A stretch of DNA of 64,000 bases from Paraburkholderia aspalathi (GCF_900116445.1 NZ_FPBH01000001.1:62001-126000); one strand, 5' to 3'. Positions 25,412-36,395 are shown, counted from the stretch's first letter. Numbers and translations: made by a program. The notes: generated by a model from the letters alone, not told the origin.

Positions 25412-26266
25412 CTAAATCGCGAAGTGACGCAGATCCAGTGCCAACGGTGTGCGGGGCGCCGCCGCGTGTGCAGTCTCCGGCGCGGACGGCGTATGCGCCA
25501 GAAACTCACGCGTACGCGGACTGACCGGCGCGCGGAACAGCGCGTTAGCCGGACCGTGTTCGACAATCACACCGGCCTCGGTGAAATACACCGCATCGCT
25601 CACTTCCTCGGCAAAGCGCATCTCGTGCGTGACGAGCACGCAGGTCATGCCGTCCCTCACCAGATCGCGGATCACGGTCAGCACTTCGCCCACGGTCTCC
25701 GGGTCCAGTGCCGAGGTTACCTCGTCGAAGAGAATCAGATCCGGCTGCATCGCGAGCGCGCGTGCAATCGCCACGCGCTGTTGCTGACCGCCCGACAGTT
25801 CACCCGGATACGCATGCGCCTTGTTCTCGAGACGCACCTTCTTCAGCAGATCGTAAGCGGTGCGAGTGGCATCGGCTTTGTCGCGCCCGAGGATGCGCAC
25901 CGGCGCGACAAGCAGATTGTCCAGTACGCTCAGATGCGGAAACAGGTTGTATTGCTGGAACACGAAGCCGACGCGCTTGCGTAGTTCGATCTCGTCGCGT
26001 TCAGAGGCGAGCTGATCGACGCGGGTGCCGTCGACTTCGATCTCGCCGTACTGGGGACGCAATAGCCCCGTAATGCAGCGCAAAATCGTCGACTTGCCCG
26101 ACCCGGATGGTCCTATGATCGACACGGCCTGGCCGCGGAACACGTCGAGGTCGATGCCCTTGAGCACCGGCGTCGCGCCGAATGACAGATGCACGTCGCG
26201 CAAGCGGACCAGAGGGCGCGGACCCGCAGCGGCTGCGGGAGCGAGCGAGACATCAGCTGAAAGCAT
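25412..26266 (-). CDS. Amino-acid-type ABC transporter ATPase
   Basis: A 284-residue polar amino acid (PAAT) family ATPase: Walker A GPSGSGKST at ~residue 58, Q-loop QYNLFPHLSV, signature LSGGQQQRVAIAR, Walker B LILFDEVTSALDPE and the switch His in LVTHEMRFAEE. The start MLSADVSLAP at 26266 overlaps the upstream permease gene by 14 bases. A Pro/Ala-rich ~30-residue tail follows the core. It is the last of four genes of a leftward importer operon. The context suggests cystine or another sulfur-containing amino acid, but the binding protein does not prove this. Confidence 0.92.
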   Translation of the reverse strand: MLSADVSLAPAAAAGPRPLVRLRDVHLSFGATPVLKGIDLDVFRGQAVSIIGPSGSGKSTILRCITGLLRPQYGEIEVDGTRVDQLASERDEIELRKRVGFVFQQYNLFPHLSVLDNLLVAPVRILGRDKADATRTAYDLLKKVRLENKAHAYPGELSGGQQQRVAIARALAMQPDLILFDEVTSALDPETVGEVLTVIRDLVRDGMTCVLVTHEMRFAEEVSDAVYFTEAGVIVEHGPANALFRAPVSPRTREFLAHTPSAPETAHAAAPRTPLALDLRHFAI

Positions 26267-27059
26267 AGCGTTTCTCAAGAAGACGGGTGAAGCGCGCGAT
26301 CGGGTAGCAGTAAGCGAAGAACAGGCCGAGCACGGTGAAATAGACGAGGACCGTGAAATCCGCGCGCGCCACGGTATTGCTCGCCACCTGCGCGGTGTCC
26401 AGCAAATCGTGCACACCCACCAGCGAAGCGAGCGCGGTCGCCATCGTGATGCTCGCGTACAGGTTCATCCACGGCGGCAGCATCCGCTTCACGCATTGCG
26501 GCAGGATGATCCAACGGAACACCTGGCTTCGGCTGAACGCAAGCGAACGTGCCGCATCCCACTGTGCATGAGGAATCGACTGGATTGCGCCGCGGAAGAT
26601 CTCGGCGAAGTTGGCGCTGGCAGGCAGCGCGAGACCGAGCGTGACCTTGAACCAGTCGGGAAACGGCACGACGTGTTGCCCGAGCGCGATTTCGAATGGG
26701 AATACGTAGGTCGAAAAATAGATCAGCACGAGCAGTGGGGCGTTTCGAAACACCTGCACATAGCCGCGAACAATCAGCCGGACGCCCCGGATCGGCGACA
26801 GCAGCAAGGGGCCGAGCGCAAGACCGGCGAGTGTGCCGAGCGCGACGGCAAGCAGGCTGATTTCGATGTTGACCCACAAAGATTTGCCGAGCGCCGGTGC
26901 CCACGTGATGAGGGCGGCGAGTGCGGGATAGCTTGGGCCATGCGCGATCTCGTGTTCGGCGAGCGCCAGCAGCGCGGCGACGCCGACTACGCTGGCAAAC
27001 GCAAAGAGGGAACGGTAGCGTCCGTCCCGCGCGGGCACGGTGATGGATTCAGTGGCCAT
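26253..27059 (-). CDS. Amino-acid-type ABC transporter permease 1
   Basis: A 268-residue His/Glu/Gln-type permease with an extra N-terminal helix (LFAFASVVGVAALLALAE) before five core transmembrane helices. The motif YVQVFRNAPLLVLIYFSTY and the EAA-like loop AQWDAARSLAFSRSQVFRWI are family signatures. It overlaps the second permease by 11 bases and the ATPase by 14 bases, which indicates tight coupling. Confidence 0.92.
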   Translation of the reverse strand: MATESITVPARDGRYRSLFAFASVVGVAALLALAEHEIAHGPSYPALAALITWAPALGKSLWVNIEISLLAVALGTLAGLALGPLLLSPIRGVRLIVRGYVQVFRNAPLLVLIYFSTYVFPFEIALGQHVVPFPDWFKVTLGLALPASANFAEIFRGAIQSIPHAQWDAARSLAFSRSQVFRWIILPQCVKRMLPPWMNLYASITMATALASLVGVHDLLDTAQVASNTVARADFTVLVYFTVLGLFFAYCYPIARFTRLLEKRYAFS

Positions 27060-27810
27060 AGCCGGGCATCCTCAGACGAACTTCGAGCCAGCGTCCCGCG
27101 CGATTGATCGCAAAGGTCAGTGCGCCGAAGAACAGCAGGATCAGGATCATCAACTCGAGCACGTTGTCGCGCTGCGTCCAGATCATGATCGATGCATACG
27201 TGATGTCGCCGACGGCGATTGCGGAGGCAACCGTGGTCATCTTCACCAGATCGACCATGTTGTTGACGAGCGCAGGCAGGGCATAGCGAAGCGCGAGCGG
27301 CAACTGCACGCTCCAAAGGCGCTGGCGGCGGCTGAAACCGAGCGACTGGGCCGCTTCGAGTGTGGTGCGCGGCACCGCTTCGATACCGGCGCGCAGGGCT
27401 TCGGCATGAAACGCGCCCTTGTGCAGCGAGATGACGATCGCGCTCCAGATGAACGGCGTCAGCGGATTGCCGCCCAGATTACGCAGCGCCTCGCTGAGCA
27501 GCATGTTGATCACCAGAAAGGCGCAGAACAGCTGCACGAGCGTCGGCGTATTGCGCGTGATCTCGACGAACACACGAGCGGGGCGCGCGAGCGCCGGACG
27601 CTGTGAGGTGAGTAACGCCGCCAACGCCACACCGGCGCCCAGACTGCCGAGCGCCGTCACGAGCGAGAGTTCCAGCGTGACCAGCATGCCATGCAGAAAC
27701 GACGCGAGTTCATCAGGCGCGAGCACGAAACTATAGTTCAGCCCGATCCTGCTGATCGCATCGACCACGCTAGTAGCGGCGTGCGAGAGCACTTGCGTCG
27801 ACTCGCTCAT
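27049..27810 (-). CDS. Amino-acid-type ABC transporter permease 2
   Basis: A 253-residue partner permease of the same PAAT family, with five hydrophobic helices, VFVEITRNTPTLVQLFCAFL and the cytoplasmic loop TTLEAAQSLGFSRRQRLWSV. It overlaps the binding-protein gene by four bases and permease 1 by 11 bases. The two permeases probably form a heterodimer. Confidence 0.92.
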   Translation of the reverse strand: MSESTQVLSHAATSVVDAISRIGLNYSFVLAPDELASFLHGMLVTLELSLVTALGSLGAGVALAALLTSQRPALARPARVFVEITRNTPTLVQLFCAFLVINMLLSEALRNLGGNPLTPFIWSAIVISLHKGAFHAEALRAGIEAVPRTTLEAAQSLGFSRRQRLWSVQLPLALRYALPALVNNMVDLVKMTTVASAIAVGDITYASIMIWTQRDNVLELMILILLFFGALTFAINRAGRWLEVRLRMPGYGH

Positions 27811-28652
27811 GCACCTTGCGCCTTGTACTTCGCATGCAGATCGAGCACGGCTTGCGAGGGCTGCATGCCGTTCTTGTGCTCGACGTCGATCAGCCAGCCG
27901 CTGCGATGCCAGTCCTGCACGATTTTCTCGAGCGCGCTCTGCGTATCCGTTTCACCCTTGCGAACCCAGATCACAGACGGCGACGGAATCAGCTCGTTCG
28001 ATACGGGAATCGTGTAGTCCTTCCAGTCCGGATTGCGTGCGACGAGCAAGCGTAGCGTAGGGGCAACGTGAACCGCGGCGACGCAGTTATTGCCGCGCAG
28101 CGCGAGCAGCGACTCCGGCTGGCCGCGAAATGCCTTCACCTGTGCGCCATATTCTTCGGCGAGCGGCTTCGTATAGTTGCTGCCCTGCGAGACGCACACG
28201 GGCTTGCCGCGCACATCGTTCCAGGTCTTGATGCCGCTGTCCTTGCGGGTAATCAGCGCACCGCCGATTTCCTCAAACGGCGTGGGCGGATAGGAGAAGA
28301 GTTCCGCGCGCTCCTTGGTGACTTCCATGTTGGCGATCAGGGCATCGACCTTGCCTTGCTGCAGGAACTGCACGCGGTTCGACGGCTGGACCGGCGTCAA
28401 TTCCACGTCGACGCCGAGGCGTTTTGCGACGTCGTTCGCGAGATCGACATTAAAGCCGAGCGGTTTCTGGGTGGCCGGGTCCAGCGAGCCGAACGGCGGC
28501 CCGGACAGGATCACGCCGATGACGATCTTGTGCCGCTGATGAATCCGATCGAGTGTCGTATCGGCGTGGGCGGCACTGGCGCCCAATGCTGCGAAAAGCG
28601 TCAAGGCGCGCAAGGCGCGCTGGAGGGTGGGGCGGGTCGGTCGGCTGAACAT
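27807..28652 (-). CDS. Amino-acid-type ABC transporter binding protein
   Basis: A 281-residue periplasmic binding protein of SBP family 3. A Sec signal peptide (LTLFAALGASAAHADT) is cleaved near residue 31. The mature part starts with KIVIGVILSGPPFGSLD and contains GFNVDLANDVAKRLGVDVEL and QGKVDALIANMEVTKERAE, the typical ligand-lobe motifs. It is the first gene of the importer operon and should set its specificity, which I cannot read from the sequence. The residues replacing the usual acidic alpha-amino contact were not checked. Confidence 0.92.
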   Translation of the reverse strand: MFSRPTRPTLQRALRALTLFAALGASAAHADTTLDRIHQRHKIVIGVILSGPPFGSLDPATQKPLGFNVDLANDVAKRLGVDVELTPVQPSNRVQFLQQGKVDALIANMEVTKERAELFSYPPTPFEEIGGALITRKDSGIKTWNDVRGKPVCVSQGSNYTKPLAEEYGAQVKAFRGQPESLLALRGNNCVAAVHVAPTLRLLVARNPDWKDYTIPVSNELIPSPSVIWVRKGETDTQSALEKIVQDWHRSGWLIDVEHKNGMQPSQAVLDLHAKYKAQGA

Positions 28653-29028
28653 GAAAGATTAGGCGGAAGTCAGGTTGGATCCTGATATCGCTCCGGCCGA
28701 TCGGCGTGACTTCGTTGCTATGAGGCCACCAGGACTCGCCGGAGGAGAAATACAGGACGCGATTCGGGACTGCCTATTCTCGGCATGTGTGACGCCGGAA
28801 AGAACCAAGGATTTTTCATACCGTTATCTGATTCGCGCATTTATGCAGACGCGAGCGTCGTTGAAACGGAGAAATGGATGTTGCGACGGATTTGACTGGC
28901 TATGCACCGGTTGTGTGTGCGGCGCTATATTCGGCTGACACGTTTGCTGCCTGTTGCGGCACGCCGGCATGCTGTGGAAAGCATACCGGCGTGCATATGC
29001 GGATAACGCGTTGACGCTCAGAATCAGA
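28653..29028. other. Intergenic region between the importer operon and groEL
   Basis: 376 bases with no credible gene. It must contain the end of the leftward groESL transcript and the promoter of the leftward amino-acid importer. A strong stem-loop lies at 28959-28994: GCACGCCGG(C)ATGCT pairs with AGCAT(A)CCGGCGTGC. It has no U tract on either side, so it may be a 3'-end stabiliser or a rho-dependent terminator rather than an intrinsic one. I could not pick a clear -35/-10 pair for the importer. Confidence 0.5.
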
Positions 29029-30687
<1,659 letters not shown>

Positions 30688-30978
30688 TTATTGCGTGACG
30701 ACTGCGACGACATCTTCTTCGCGCAGCACGAGCAGTTCGTTGCCGTCGACTTTGACCGACTGGCCGGCGTACTTGCCGAACAGCACGCGCTCGCCGACTT
30801 TCAGGTCGGGCTCGATGCGTTTGCCGTCGCTATCGCGCTTGCCCGGCCCAATGGCGATCACTTCGCCCTGGTCTGGCTTTTCGGCGGCGCTTTCCGGAAT
30901 GACGATGCCTGAAGCAGTTTTGGTTTCCTGGTCGAGGCGCTTGACGATCAAGCGGTCATGCAAGGGACGTAGGCTCAT
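30688..30978 (-). CDS. groES: Co-chaperonin GroES
   Basis: A 96-residue GroES with [18 protein letters not shown] at the start, the mobile loop [18 protein letters not shown] (residues ~18-35), and [20 protein letters not shown] at the end. The longer upstream frame was rejected because it runs through CIRCE and the promoter. First gene of the groESL operon. Confidence 0.97.
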   Translation of the reverse strand: MSLRPLHDRLIVKRLDQETKTASGIVIPESAAEKPDQGEVIAIGPGKRDSDGKRIEPDLKVGERVLFGKYAGQSVKVDGNELLVLREEDVVAVVTQ

Positions 30979-31001
30979 GGTTCGACTTCCGCGATTGAAA
31001 T

Positions 31002-31028
31002 TTGGCACTCGTCGCTGGTGAGTGCTGA
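31002..31028 (-). promoter_or_regulatory. CIRCE element (HrcA operator)
   Basis: TTGGCACTC-N9-GAGTGCTGA, the classical controlling inverted repeat of chaperone expression with its 9-base spacer (consensus TTAGCACTC-N9-GAGTGCTAA, three mismatches in all). It lies 24 bases upstream of groES and directly downstream of the predicted transcription start. Confidence 0.93.
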
Positions 31029-31037
31029 CCGGAATCG

Positions 31038-31067
31038 AGTATAGAAAGATGCCGCGCGACGCTCCAA
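31038..31067 (-). promoter_or_regulatory. Sigma-70 promoter of groESL
   Basis: On the minus strand TTGGAG (31067-31062) and TATACT (31043-31038) are spaced by 18 bases, and the start would fall at the edge of CIRCE. This is the expected layout for HrcA repression. Confidence 0.75.
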
Positions 31068-31184
31068 TAACGGATTCATCGATCCTTATCGGCGAATGGC
31101 ATTTCAGAAACGCGCATATCAATAGCTCGATTCGCTGGTTTTGCAAGGTGGGCCGCGTCCCTATACTGATCCGTCGAATCGGCA

Positions 31185-31199
31185 CGTCCCATTGGGACG
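31185..31199. promoter_or_regulatory. Inverted repeat upstream of the DszC-like gene
   Basis: CGTCCC-ATT-GGGACG is a perfect 6-base inverted repeat with a 3-base centre and partly matching CGGC/GCCG flanks, 69 bases before the start codon at 31269. It could be an operator or a small leader hairpin. No regulator is known. Confidence 0.35.
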
Positions 31200-31268
31200 C
31201 CGATACACGCTCACAGGACAATCAGCCGGATCAAGCCTGATCCGTGCGCTTATACAAGGAATGACGGT

Positions 31269-32486
31269 ATGCAGGTCTCTCAGGAAAGCACAGCACGTGC
31301 ACGGCTTCAGGCGGCGCTCAGCGCGTTGCCGGCGCTCGCTAAAGCGATCGGCGAAGATGCCGCGCAACGCGAGGTGCGGCGCGAGTTGCCGTTCGACCGC
31401 TTCGCATTGTTTCGCGAATCGGGGCTCGGCGTGCTCCGTTTTCCGGTCGAGTGGGGCGGCCTCGGCGGTTCGCTGGAAGATCTCTTCCATGTGATCGCCA
31501 CGCTGGCTGCGGAAGAGTCGAATGTCGCGCACGCATTGCGGATTCATTTCGATCTGACCGAGCAGTTGGTGCTGTCGCCGCGCTCCGCCTTCAACGACAC
31601 GCAGATCGAGCGTGTACGGGAAGGGGCGATCTTTGGAGGTGCGTCAACGGAGCTCGGCACATCCAGGCCCGGCGAAATCGTCACCAAGCTGGTGCGCGAC
31701 GGTGAGCATTTTCGCGTAACGGGCAAAAAATATTACTCGACCGGCACGGCGTTCTCCGACTACGCGCGTATCAACGTGCAGGATGAAAACGACGAGAAGG
31801 TATCAATCGTTATCCCGGTCTCGCGTGAAGGCCTGCAGGTGCTCGACGATTGGGACGGGATGGGTCAACGCATGACGGCGAGCGGCAGTCTCGTGCTCGA
31901 CAATGTGCAGGTATTTGCCCATGAAATCGCAACGCGCGGCTATACGAGTCTCGCGGGCCGCCATGGCAGCGCGGTGCGGCAATTGCATCTGGTCACGGTC
32001 GCGGCAGGTATCGTGCGCAACATTCTTGCGGACGCGCGGCGCTACGTGACGCAATATGGTCGTCCGGTGCTGCATAGCCCGGCGCCCTCGGCACGCGAGG
32101 ACGGTTTCGTGCAACAGGTGGTGGGCGACCTCGCGGCGCATAGTCTATCCATCGACGCGCTTGTCGCGCAAAACGCACGCACCCTGGACCGCTCGGCAAA
32201 TGCAATCCGCAGCGGCGCAGCCAATGCGGAAGAACTCGTGCTGGAAGGGTCCTTGGCTACCGCCAAAACGCAACTGGTGGTCAGCAAGCTGGCGCTCTAT
32301 GCCGGCGAGCGTCTGTTTGAAATCGGCGGGGCATCGGCCACGGGGCGAGCGCACAACTTCGACCGTCACTGGCGCAATCTGCGCACCATCTTCAGCCACA
32401 ACCCGTTGCTGCATAAAGCTCGCGTGATCGGCGATTACGAGTTGAACGGCGTGACCACGCATCTGACTGAAGGGCGAGTTTTCTGA
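31269..32486 (+). CDS. DszC/SfnB-like FMNH2-dependent monooxygenase (acyl-CoA dehydrogenase fold)
   Basis: A 405-residue flavoprotein of the acyl-CoA dehydrogenase superfamily. It has LPFDRFALFRESGLGVLRFP in the N-terminal domain, FGGASTELGTSRPGEIVTKL and TGKKYYSTGTAFSDY in the beta-domain, LDDWDGMGQRMTASGSLVLD, and HNFDRHWRNLRTIFSHNP at the end. The YYSTGT and RHWRN motifs are shared with the SfnB-like protein at 16196 and mark desulfurisation-type monooxygenases. It diverges from groESL. The small DUF3088 gene follows. Substrate unknown. Confidence 0.85.
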   Translation: MQVSQESTARARLQAALSALPALAKAIGEDAAQREVRRELPFDRFALFRESGLGVLRFPVEWGGLGGSLEDLFHVIATLAAEESNVAHALRIHFDLTEQLVLSPRSAFNDTQIERVREGAIFGGASTELGTSRPGEIVTKLVRDGEHFRVTGKKYYSTGTAFSDYARINVQDENDEKVSIVIPVSREGLQVLDDWDGMGQRMTASGSLVLDNVQVFAHEIATRGYTSLAGRHGSAVRQLHLVTVAAGIVRNILADARRYVTQYGRPVLHSPAPSAREDGFVQQVVGDLAAHSLSIDALVAQNARTLDRSANAIRSGAANAEELVLEGSLATAKTQLVVSKLALYAGERLFEIGGASATGRAHNFDRHWRNLRTIFSHNPLLHKARVIGDYELNGVTTHLTEGRVF

Positions 32487-32540
32487 AATGCCGGGAAAGA
32501 CGCCACGATCCTTTCACCCATCATCCATTGATTGAATGCC

Positions 32541-32885
32541 ATGAGCCGAGATCTGCTATTGCTGTTGGAACCGGGCTTCACCGATCCGAACCACCCCGGT
32601 GAGCGCTTCATCTGTCCTGATGGCGCGCCTATCGAAGGATTGCTCGCGAGCGATCCTGCGCTCAACGCACGCCTGGATATTCGCCGCTTGCAGTTTCCGC
32701 GTCCGCGCGCGGCGGTCGTGGAGGCGCTCGATGCTGAGCACCAGAGTCTGCCGGTGTTAATTTTCGGTGACGAACAGGCTGCGCCGGCTGATGCCAAGAC
32801 GCTGGGCGAAAAGCGCTTCGTGACCGATACGCGCCGGATCCTCGATCTGCTCGCGCAGCGCCACGGTTTTCCTAAGGTGCATTGA
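32541..32885 (+). CDS. DUF3088 family protein
   Basis: A 114-residue small protein that I place in DUF3088 (thioredoxin-fold-like, function unknown). It has DLLLLLEPGFTDPNHPGERF with an FICPDG motif at ~24-29, then DIRRLQFPRPRAAVVEALD and SLPVLIFGDE. A single Cys lies in FICPDG. It starts 55 bases after the DszC-like gene and is probably cotranscribed with it. A TTG three codons upstream is a possible start. Its repeated location beside sulfur monooxygenases elsewhere is something I suspect but cannot check here. Confidence 0.72.
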   Translation: MSRDLLLLLEPGFTDPNHPGERFICPDGAPIEGLLASDPALNARLDIRRLQFPRPRAAVVEALDAEHQSLPVLIFGDEQAAPADAKTLGEKRFVTDTRRILDLLAQRHGFPKVH

Positions 32886-32963
32886 CGCAGCGGCTTGAGG
32901 TCGGCTTCGCGTAGCGATAGCAGTACGCGCTCACCGAACAAATTGAGGCCCGACTGACAATCG

Positions 32964-33005
32964 AAAAACTCAGCTGCGCGTCGTCGACGCCGACGAGCGC
33001 GCAGC
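32964..33005 (-). terminator. Intrinsic terminator of the TauD-type gene
   Basis: GCTGCGCG-TCGTCG pairs with CGACGA-GCGCGCAGC (32973-33005, one bulged C). Reading the minus strand, the stem is followed within four bases by TTTTT. It ends the leftward unit of sulfonate genes. Confidence 0.7.
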
Positions 33006-33032
33006 CAGAGTTGAGTGAGTCACAGTGAGTCT

Positions 33033-33980
33033 TCAGTTCAACGCGACCGCAGCGGCGGCGCTCACCGGCGAGCCTTCGATCGCGACAGACTGAGCACCGT
33101 CCGGGCCAACCGGCACATCACCCACCAACGTCGTGCGATACAACTGCCGGTCGAAGTCGAGATCGAAAATATCCGTAGGGGCGAGGTGAGCCGTCGCGCG
33201 GTTGTCCCAGAACGCGACGCTGCCGGCCTCCCATTTGAAGCGCACGGTGAATTCGGGCCGCGTCACATGTTCCCAGAGCAGTTCGAGCAGCACCTGGCTT
33301 TCGCGTGGCGTCACGCCGACAATCGACTTCAGGAAACTCGGGCTCACATAGAGTGCCCGCTCGCCCGTTTCCGGATGCACTCTGACGAGCGGATGCTCGG
33401 TAACGAGAATGCGTTGTTCGACGGCTTTGACAAACGCTTCCGTTCCACTCGCGCCGGCTGGTGGCGTAAAGCGGTGCAGCCCGCGCAGCCCATCGACAAA
33501 CGTGCGCAACGGCGCGGACAGCTTCTGATACGCGGCCACCAGATTGGTCCACTGGGTATCGCCGCCGTACGGCGGAATGGTCACGCCGCGCAGGATCGAC
33601 GCCCAGGGTGGATTGACCGCGGCCGTCACATCCGTGTGCCAACCAGTCCAAGGCCGCTGCAGCGTTTGACCCTCGAAACGGGTCGCCTTGCGGTACTTCG
33701 AGATCGAATAGATTTCCGGATGACCGTCGACATGGCCGAACACCGGATGCCCCAAAGTCAACTCACCAAACTGCGTGGAGAAAGCAATATGCTGCTCATG
33801 CGTCAGAAACTGCTCGCGAAAGAACACGACGCGCCATTTAAGAAGCGCCGCGCGAATGTCCGCGATCTGACGCGCATCCAGTTTCTGCGTGAGATCGACA
33901 CCGTGAATTTCAGCGCCGATATGCGCGGAAAGCGGATTGACCTGAATTGACTGTACTTCCTGCAATGCGGCTGCGCTCAT
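33033..33980 (-). CDS. TauD/TfdA-family Fe(II)/2-oxoglutarate dioxygenase
   Basis: A 315-residue dioxygenase that should hydroxylate a sulfonate or similar acid next to the sulfur, releasing sulfite, with 2-oxoglutarate and O2 as cosubstrates. The 2-His-1-Asp facial triad is visible as H115 and D117 (WHTDVT) and H265 (NRATAHLAP); R282 matches the 2-oxoglutarate-binding Arg. The start MSAAALQEVQ at 33980 has a GGAG site ahead. It follows an LLM monooxygenase and a sulfonate ABC importer, all leftward, so it is a good candidate for taurine or alkylsulfonate use. Alkylsulfatase activity (AtsK-type) cannot be excluded. Confidence 0.9.
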   Translation of the reverse strand: MSAAALQEVQSIQVNPLSAHIGAEIHGVDLTQKLDARQIADIRAALLKWRVVFFREQFLTHEQHIAFSTQFGELTLGHPVFGHVDGHPEIYSISKYRKATRFEGQTLQRPWTGWHTDVTAAVNPPWASILRGVTIPPYGGDTQWTNLVAAYQKLSAPLRTFVDGLRGLHRFTPPAGASGTEAFVKAVEQRILVTEHPLVRVHPETGERALYVSPSFLKSIVGVTPRESQVLLELLWEHVTRPEFTVRFKWEAGSVAFWDNRATAHLAPTDIFDLDFDRQLYRTTLVGDVPVGPDGAQSVAIEGSPVSAAAAVALN

Positions 33981-34012
33981 GGGAGGCTCCTCGCGAAAGA
34001 GAACGTGTTGCG

Positions 34013-35389
34013 TCAATATCCCGCTACGGCGGGCACCTGTTTTGTCTCGGTGGTATAGCGGTTTGCAGGTCGCGGGAGTCCGAGGTTCTCGCGTAGCGTG
34101 CGGCCCTCGTATTCGGTGCGGAAAAGTCCACGCCGCTGCAATTCCGGCACCACCAGTTCGGCGAATTCCGTCAAGCCGCCCGGCAGCCACGGCGACATGA
34201 TGTTGAAGCCATCGGCGCCTTCTTCTTCGAACCACTGTTGCAACTGGTCCGCGATGCTCTGCGGCGTGCCGACCACCTGCTGATGGCCGCGCGCGCCGGC
34301 AATGCGCAGGTACAGATCGCGGATCGTCAGGTTTTCGCGCCGCGCGAGATCGAACAGCAGGCGTTGACGGCTCTTGCCACCATTGGTTTCCGGCAACTCG
34401 GGGAGGGGCCCGTCGACGGGATACTGGGAAAGGTCCACGCCGCCCGACATGTTCGACAACAGCGACAGACCGACCGTCGGATGAATCAGGTCCTGCAGCG
34501 CGGCGAACTTCGCGTCCGCTTCTTCCTGCGTACGGCCGACAATCGGAAAAATGCCCGGCATGATCTTCAGGTGATCCGGCGAGCGGCCGTATTTCGCGAG
34601 GCGGCCTTTGACGTCGCGATAGAACGACTGCGCTTCATCGAGTGTCTGATGCGCGACGAAGATCACCTCTGCGGTTTGCGCCGCGAGCTCACGTCCCGCT
34701 TCCGATGCGCCGGCCTGCACGACGACTGGCCACCCCTGCGGCGAACGCGCGACGTTCAACGGCCCGCGCACTTTGAAATGCTTGCCTTTATGACCGAGCA
34801 CGTGCAGCTTGTCCGGATCGAAATAGACGCCGCTTTCCTTGTCGCGGATAAACGCATCGTCTTCCCAGCTATCCCATAGGCCGGCCACCACATCGTAGAA
34901 CTCGCGCGCGCGTTCATAGCGGACCGCGTGCTCCGGGTGGCGTTCGAAACTGAAGTTGAGCGCCTCGGATTCGGTGCTCGACGTCACGAGATTCCAACCC
35001 GAGCGTCCGCCGCTCAGATGATCGAGCGACGCGAATTTGCGCGCGAGGTTGTACGGCTCGTTGAATGTGGTGGAGACCGTGGCGATCAGGCCTACGTGTT
35101 TCGTCACGACAGAAAGCGCGGACAGTAGAGTCAACGGTTCGAAATGATCGGCACGTGCGGTACGAGATAGCGAGGGTAGATTCGTGTCGCGCACGCTGAC
35201 GCTGTCGGCGAAAAATATCGTGTCGAATTTGGCGCGTTCGGCGATCTGCGCCAGTTCCGCGTAGTGCGCGAAGTCGAGTCCGCCGCTCGCGAGTGCATCC
35301 GGGTGCCGCCACGCGGCGATATGGTGGCCCGTCTCCATCAGGAAGGCGCCCAGTTTGATCTGTCGCTTCTGGCGATTTTCGCCGCTCAT
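34013..35389 (-). CDS. LLM-class FMN-dependent monooxygenase, copy 6
   Basis: A 458-residue NtaA/SnaA/DszA-type monooxygenase: IKLGAFLMETGHHIAAWRHP, LDHLSGGRSGWNLVTSS (122-138), GWPVVVQAGASEAGRELAA and DGFNIMSPWLPGGLTEF. Very similar by eye to copies 1 and 4. It lies 32 bases upstream of the TauD-type gene and 45 bases downstream of the ABC ATPase gene, so it is part of the leftward sulfonate unit. FMNH2-dependent C-S cleavage is likely; substrate unknown. Confidence 0.9.
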   Translation of the reverse strand: MSGENRQKRQIKLGAFLMETGHHIAAWRHPDALASGGLDFAHYAELAQIAERAKFDTIFFADSVSVRDTNLPSLSRTARADHFEPLTLLSALSVVTKHVGLIATVSTTFNEPYNLARKFASLDHLSGGRSGWNLVTSSTESEALNFSFERHPEHAVRYERAREFYDVVAGLWDSWEDDAFIRDKESGVYFDPDKLHVLGHKGKHFKVRGPLNVARSPQGWPVVVQAGASEAGRELAAQTAEVIFVAHQTLDEAQSFYRDVKGRLAKYGRSPDHLKIMPGIFPIVGRTQEEADAKFAALQDLIHPTVGLSLLSNMSGGVDLSQYPVDGPLPELPETNGGKSRQRLLFDLARRENLTIRDLYLRIAGARGHQQVVGTPQSIADQLQQWFEEEGADGFNIMSPWLPGGLTEFAELVVPELQRRGLFRTEYEGRTLRENLGLPRPANRYTTETKQVPAVAGY

Positions 35390-35434
35390 CGTTGTCTCCG
35401 CGAAGGGTTTGTGTGTATGGGGGGGCCGCGGGTG

Positions 35435-36313
35435 TTACCAGGCGAGTCGCCATTCGGTGATCGATGGATTCGCTACTGGAATGCGCGTGCCGCCGTGTGG
35501 CGTATCGCCGTCGTGAGGTTCGCGGCGCGCGGCGTCGTGCTCAGCGTCGTGCTCGGCGAAGTCGGCCAGCACTTCGTCGCGCAAACGAATGAAGCGGGGA
35601 TCGTTACGCTCGCGCGGACGCGGCAGAGCGACATCGGCGATCCGTTTGATGCGGCCCGGCCGGGGCGCCATCGTAACGACGCGGTCACCGAGGTAGAGCG
35701 CTTCGTCGACGTCGTGTGTAACGAGAATCATCGTGATGCGTTCGTGTTCCCAGATGTGTTGTAACTCGTTTTGCAGGCGGCCGCGCGTGAGCGCATCGAG
35801 CGCGCCGAATGGCTCGTCAAGCAGCAGAACACGCGGACGGTTCACGAGGCCGCGTGCGATCGCCACACGCTGCGCCATGCCGCCCGATAACTGATGCGGA
35901 TACGCATTCTCGAAGCCGTTCAGGCCGACGAGCGCGATGTGCTGCGCGACCGCATCCCGCTTTTCTCGTGCCGACAGCGGCGCGTTACGCAACGCGGCGA
36001 GAATGTTTTGCGATGCCGTGAGCCAAGGAAACAGGCGGTGATCCTGAAACACGATGCCGCGTTCGAGCGACGTATCGCGCACCTTGTCTCCGGCAACGAC
36101 AATATCGCCGCTGTAATCGCTGTCCAGTCCCGCGATCAACCGCAGCAAGGTCGACTTGCCGCAACCGCTCGAACCGAGCACGCTGACGAATTCGCCGGGG
36201 CGCACCCGCAGGCTGATGTCGTCGAGCACCGCGAGCGATGTGCCGCCTTGTTGCGTATAGCGCTTGCTGACGTGAAGAATGTCGATGCTGTCGGACAGTG
36301 TGGAAGAAGTCAT
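35435..36313 (-). CDS. Sulfonate/nitrate-type ABC transporter ATPase (SsuB-like)
   Basis: A 292-residue ATPase with Walker A GSSGCGKST (~residue 49), signature LSGGMAQRVAIARGL, Walker B VLLLDEPFGALD and LVTHDVDEALYLGDRV. The Gly-Met-Ala in the signature is characteristic of the nitrate/sulfonate/taurine (NIT/TauT) group. The C-terminal ~50 residues are rich in His, Asp and Ala. Followed downstream by the LLM monooxygenase and preceded by two permease genes. Confidence 0.93.
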   Translation of the reverse strand: MTSSTLSDSIDILHVSKRYTQQGGTSLAVLDDISLRVRPGEFVSVLGSSGCGKSTLLRLIAGLDSDYSGDIVVAGDKVRDTSLERGIVFQDHRLFPWLTASQNILAALRNAPLSAREKRDAVAQHIALVGLNGFENAYPHQLSGGMAQRVAIARGLVNRPRVLLLDEPFGALDALTRGRLQNELQHIWEHERITMILVTHDVDEALYLGDRVVTMAPRPGRIKRIADVALPRPRERNDPRFIRLRDEVLADFAEHDAEHDAARREPHDGDTPHGGTRIPVANPSITEWRLAW

Positions 36314-36395
36314 GTGCGGACCTTGATCTGTAATTTGTATTCAGTGCAAACCCAGTGCAAATTCAGCGCATAGCCGGTGAACATCGGCTGCGTGC

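Noticed and set aside
26025..27107. 360-residue plus-strand frame
   Set aside because: Antisense to the amino-acid ABC permease and ATPase genes; Arg/Glu/Gln-rich shadow.
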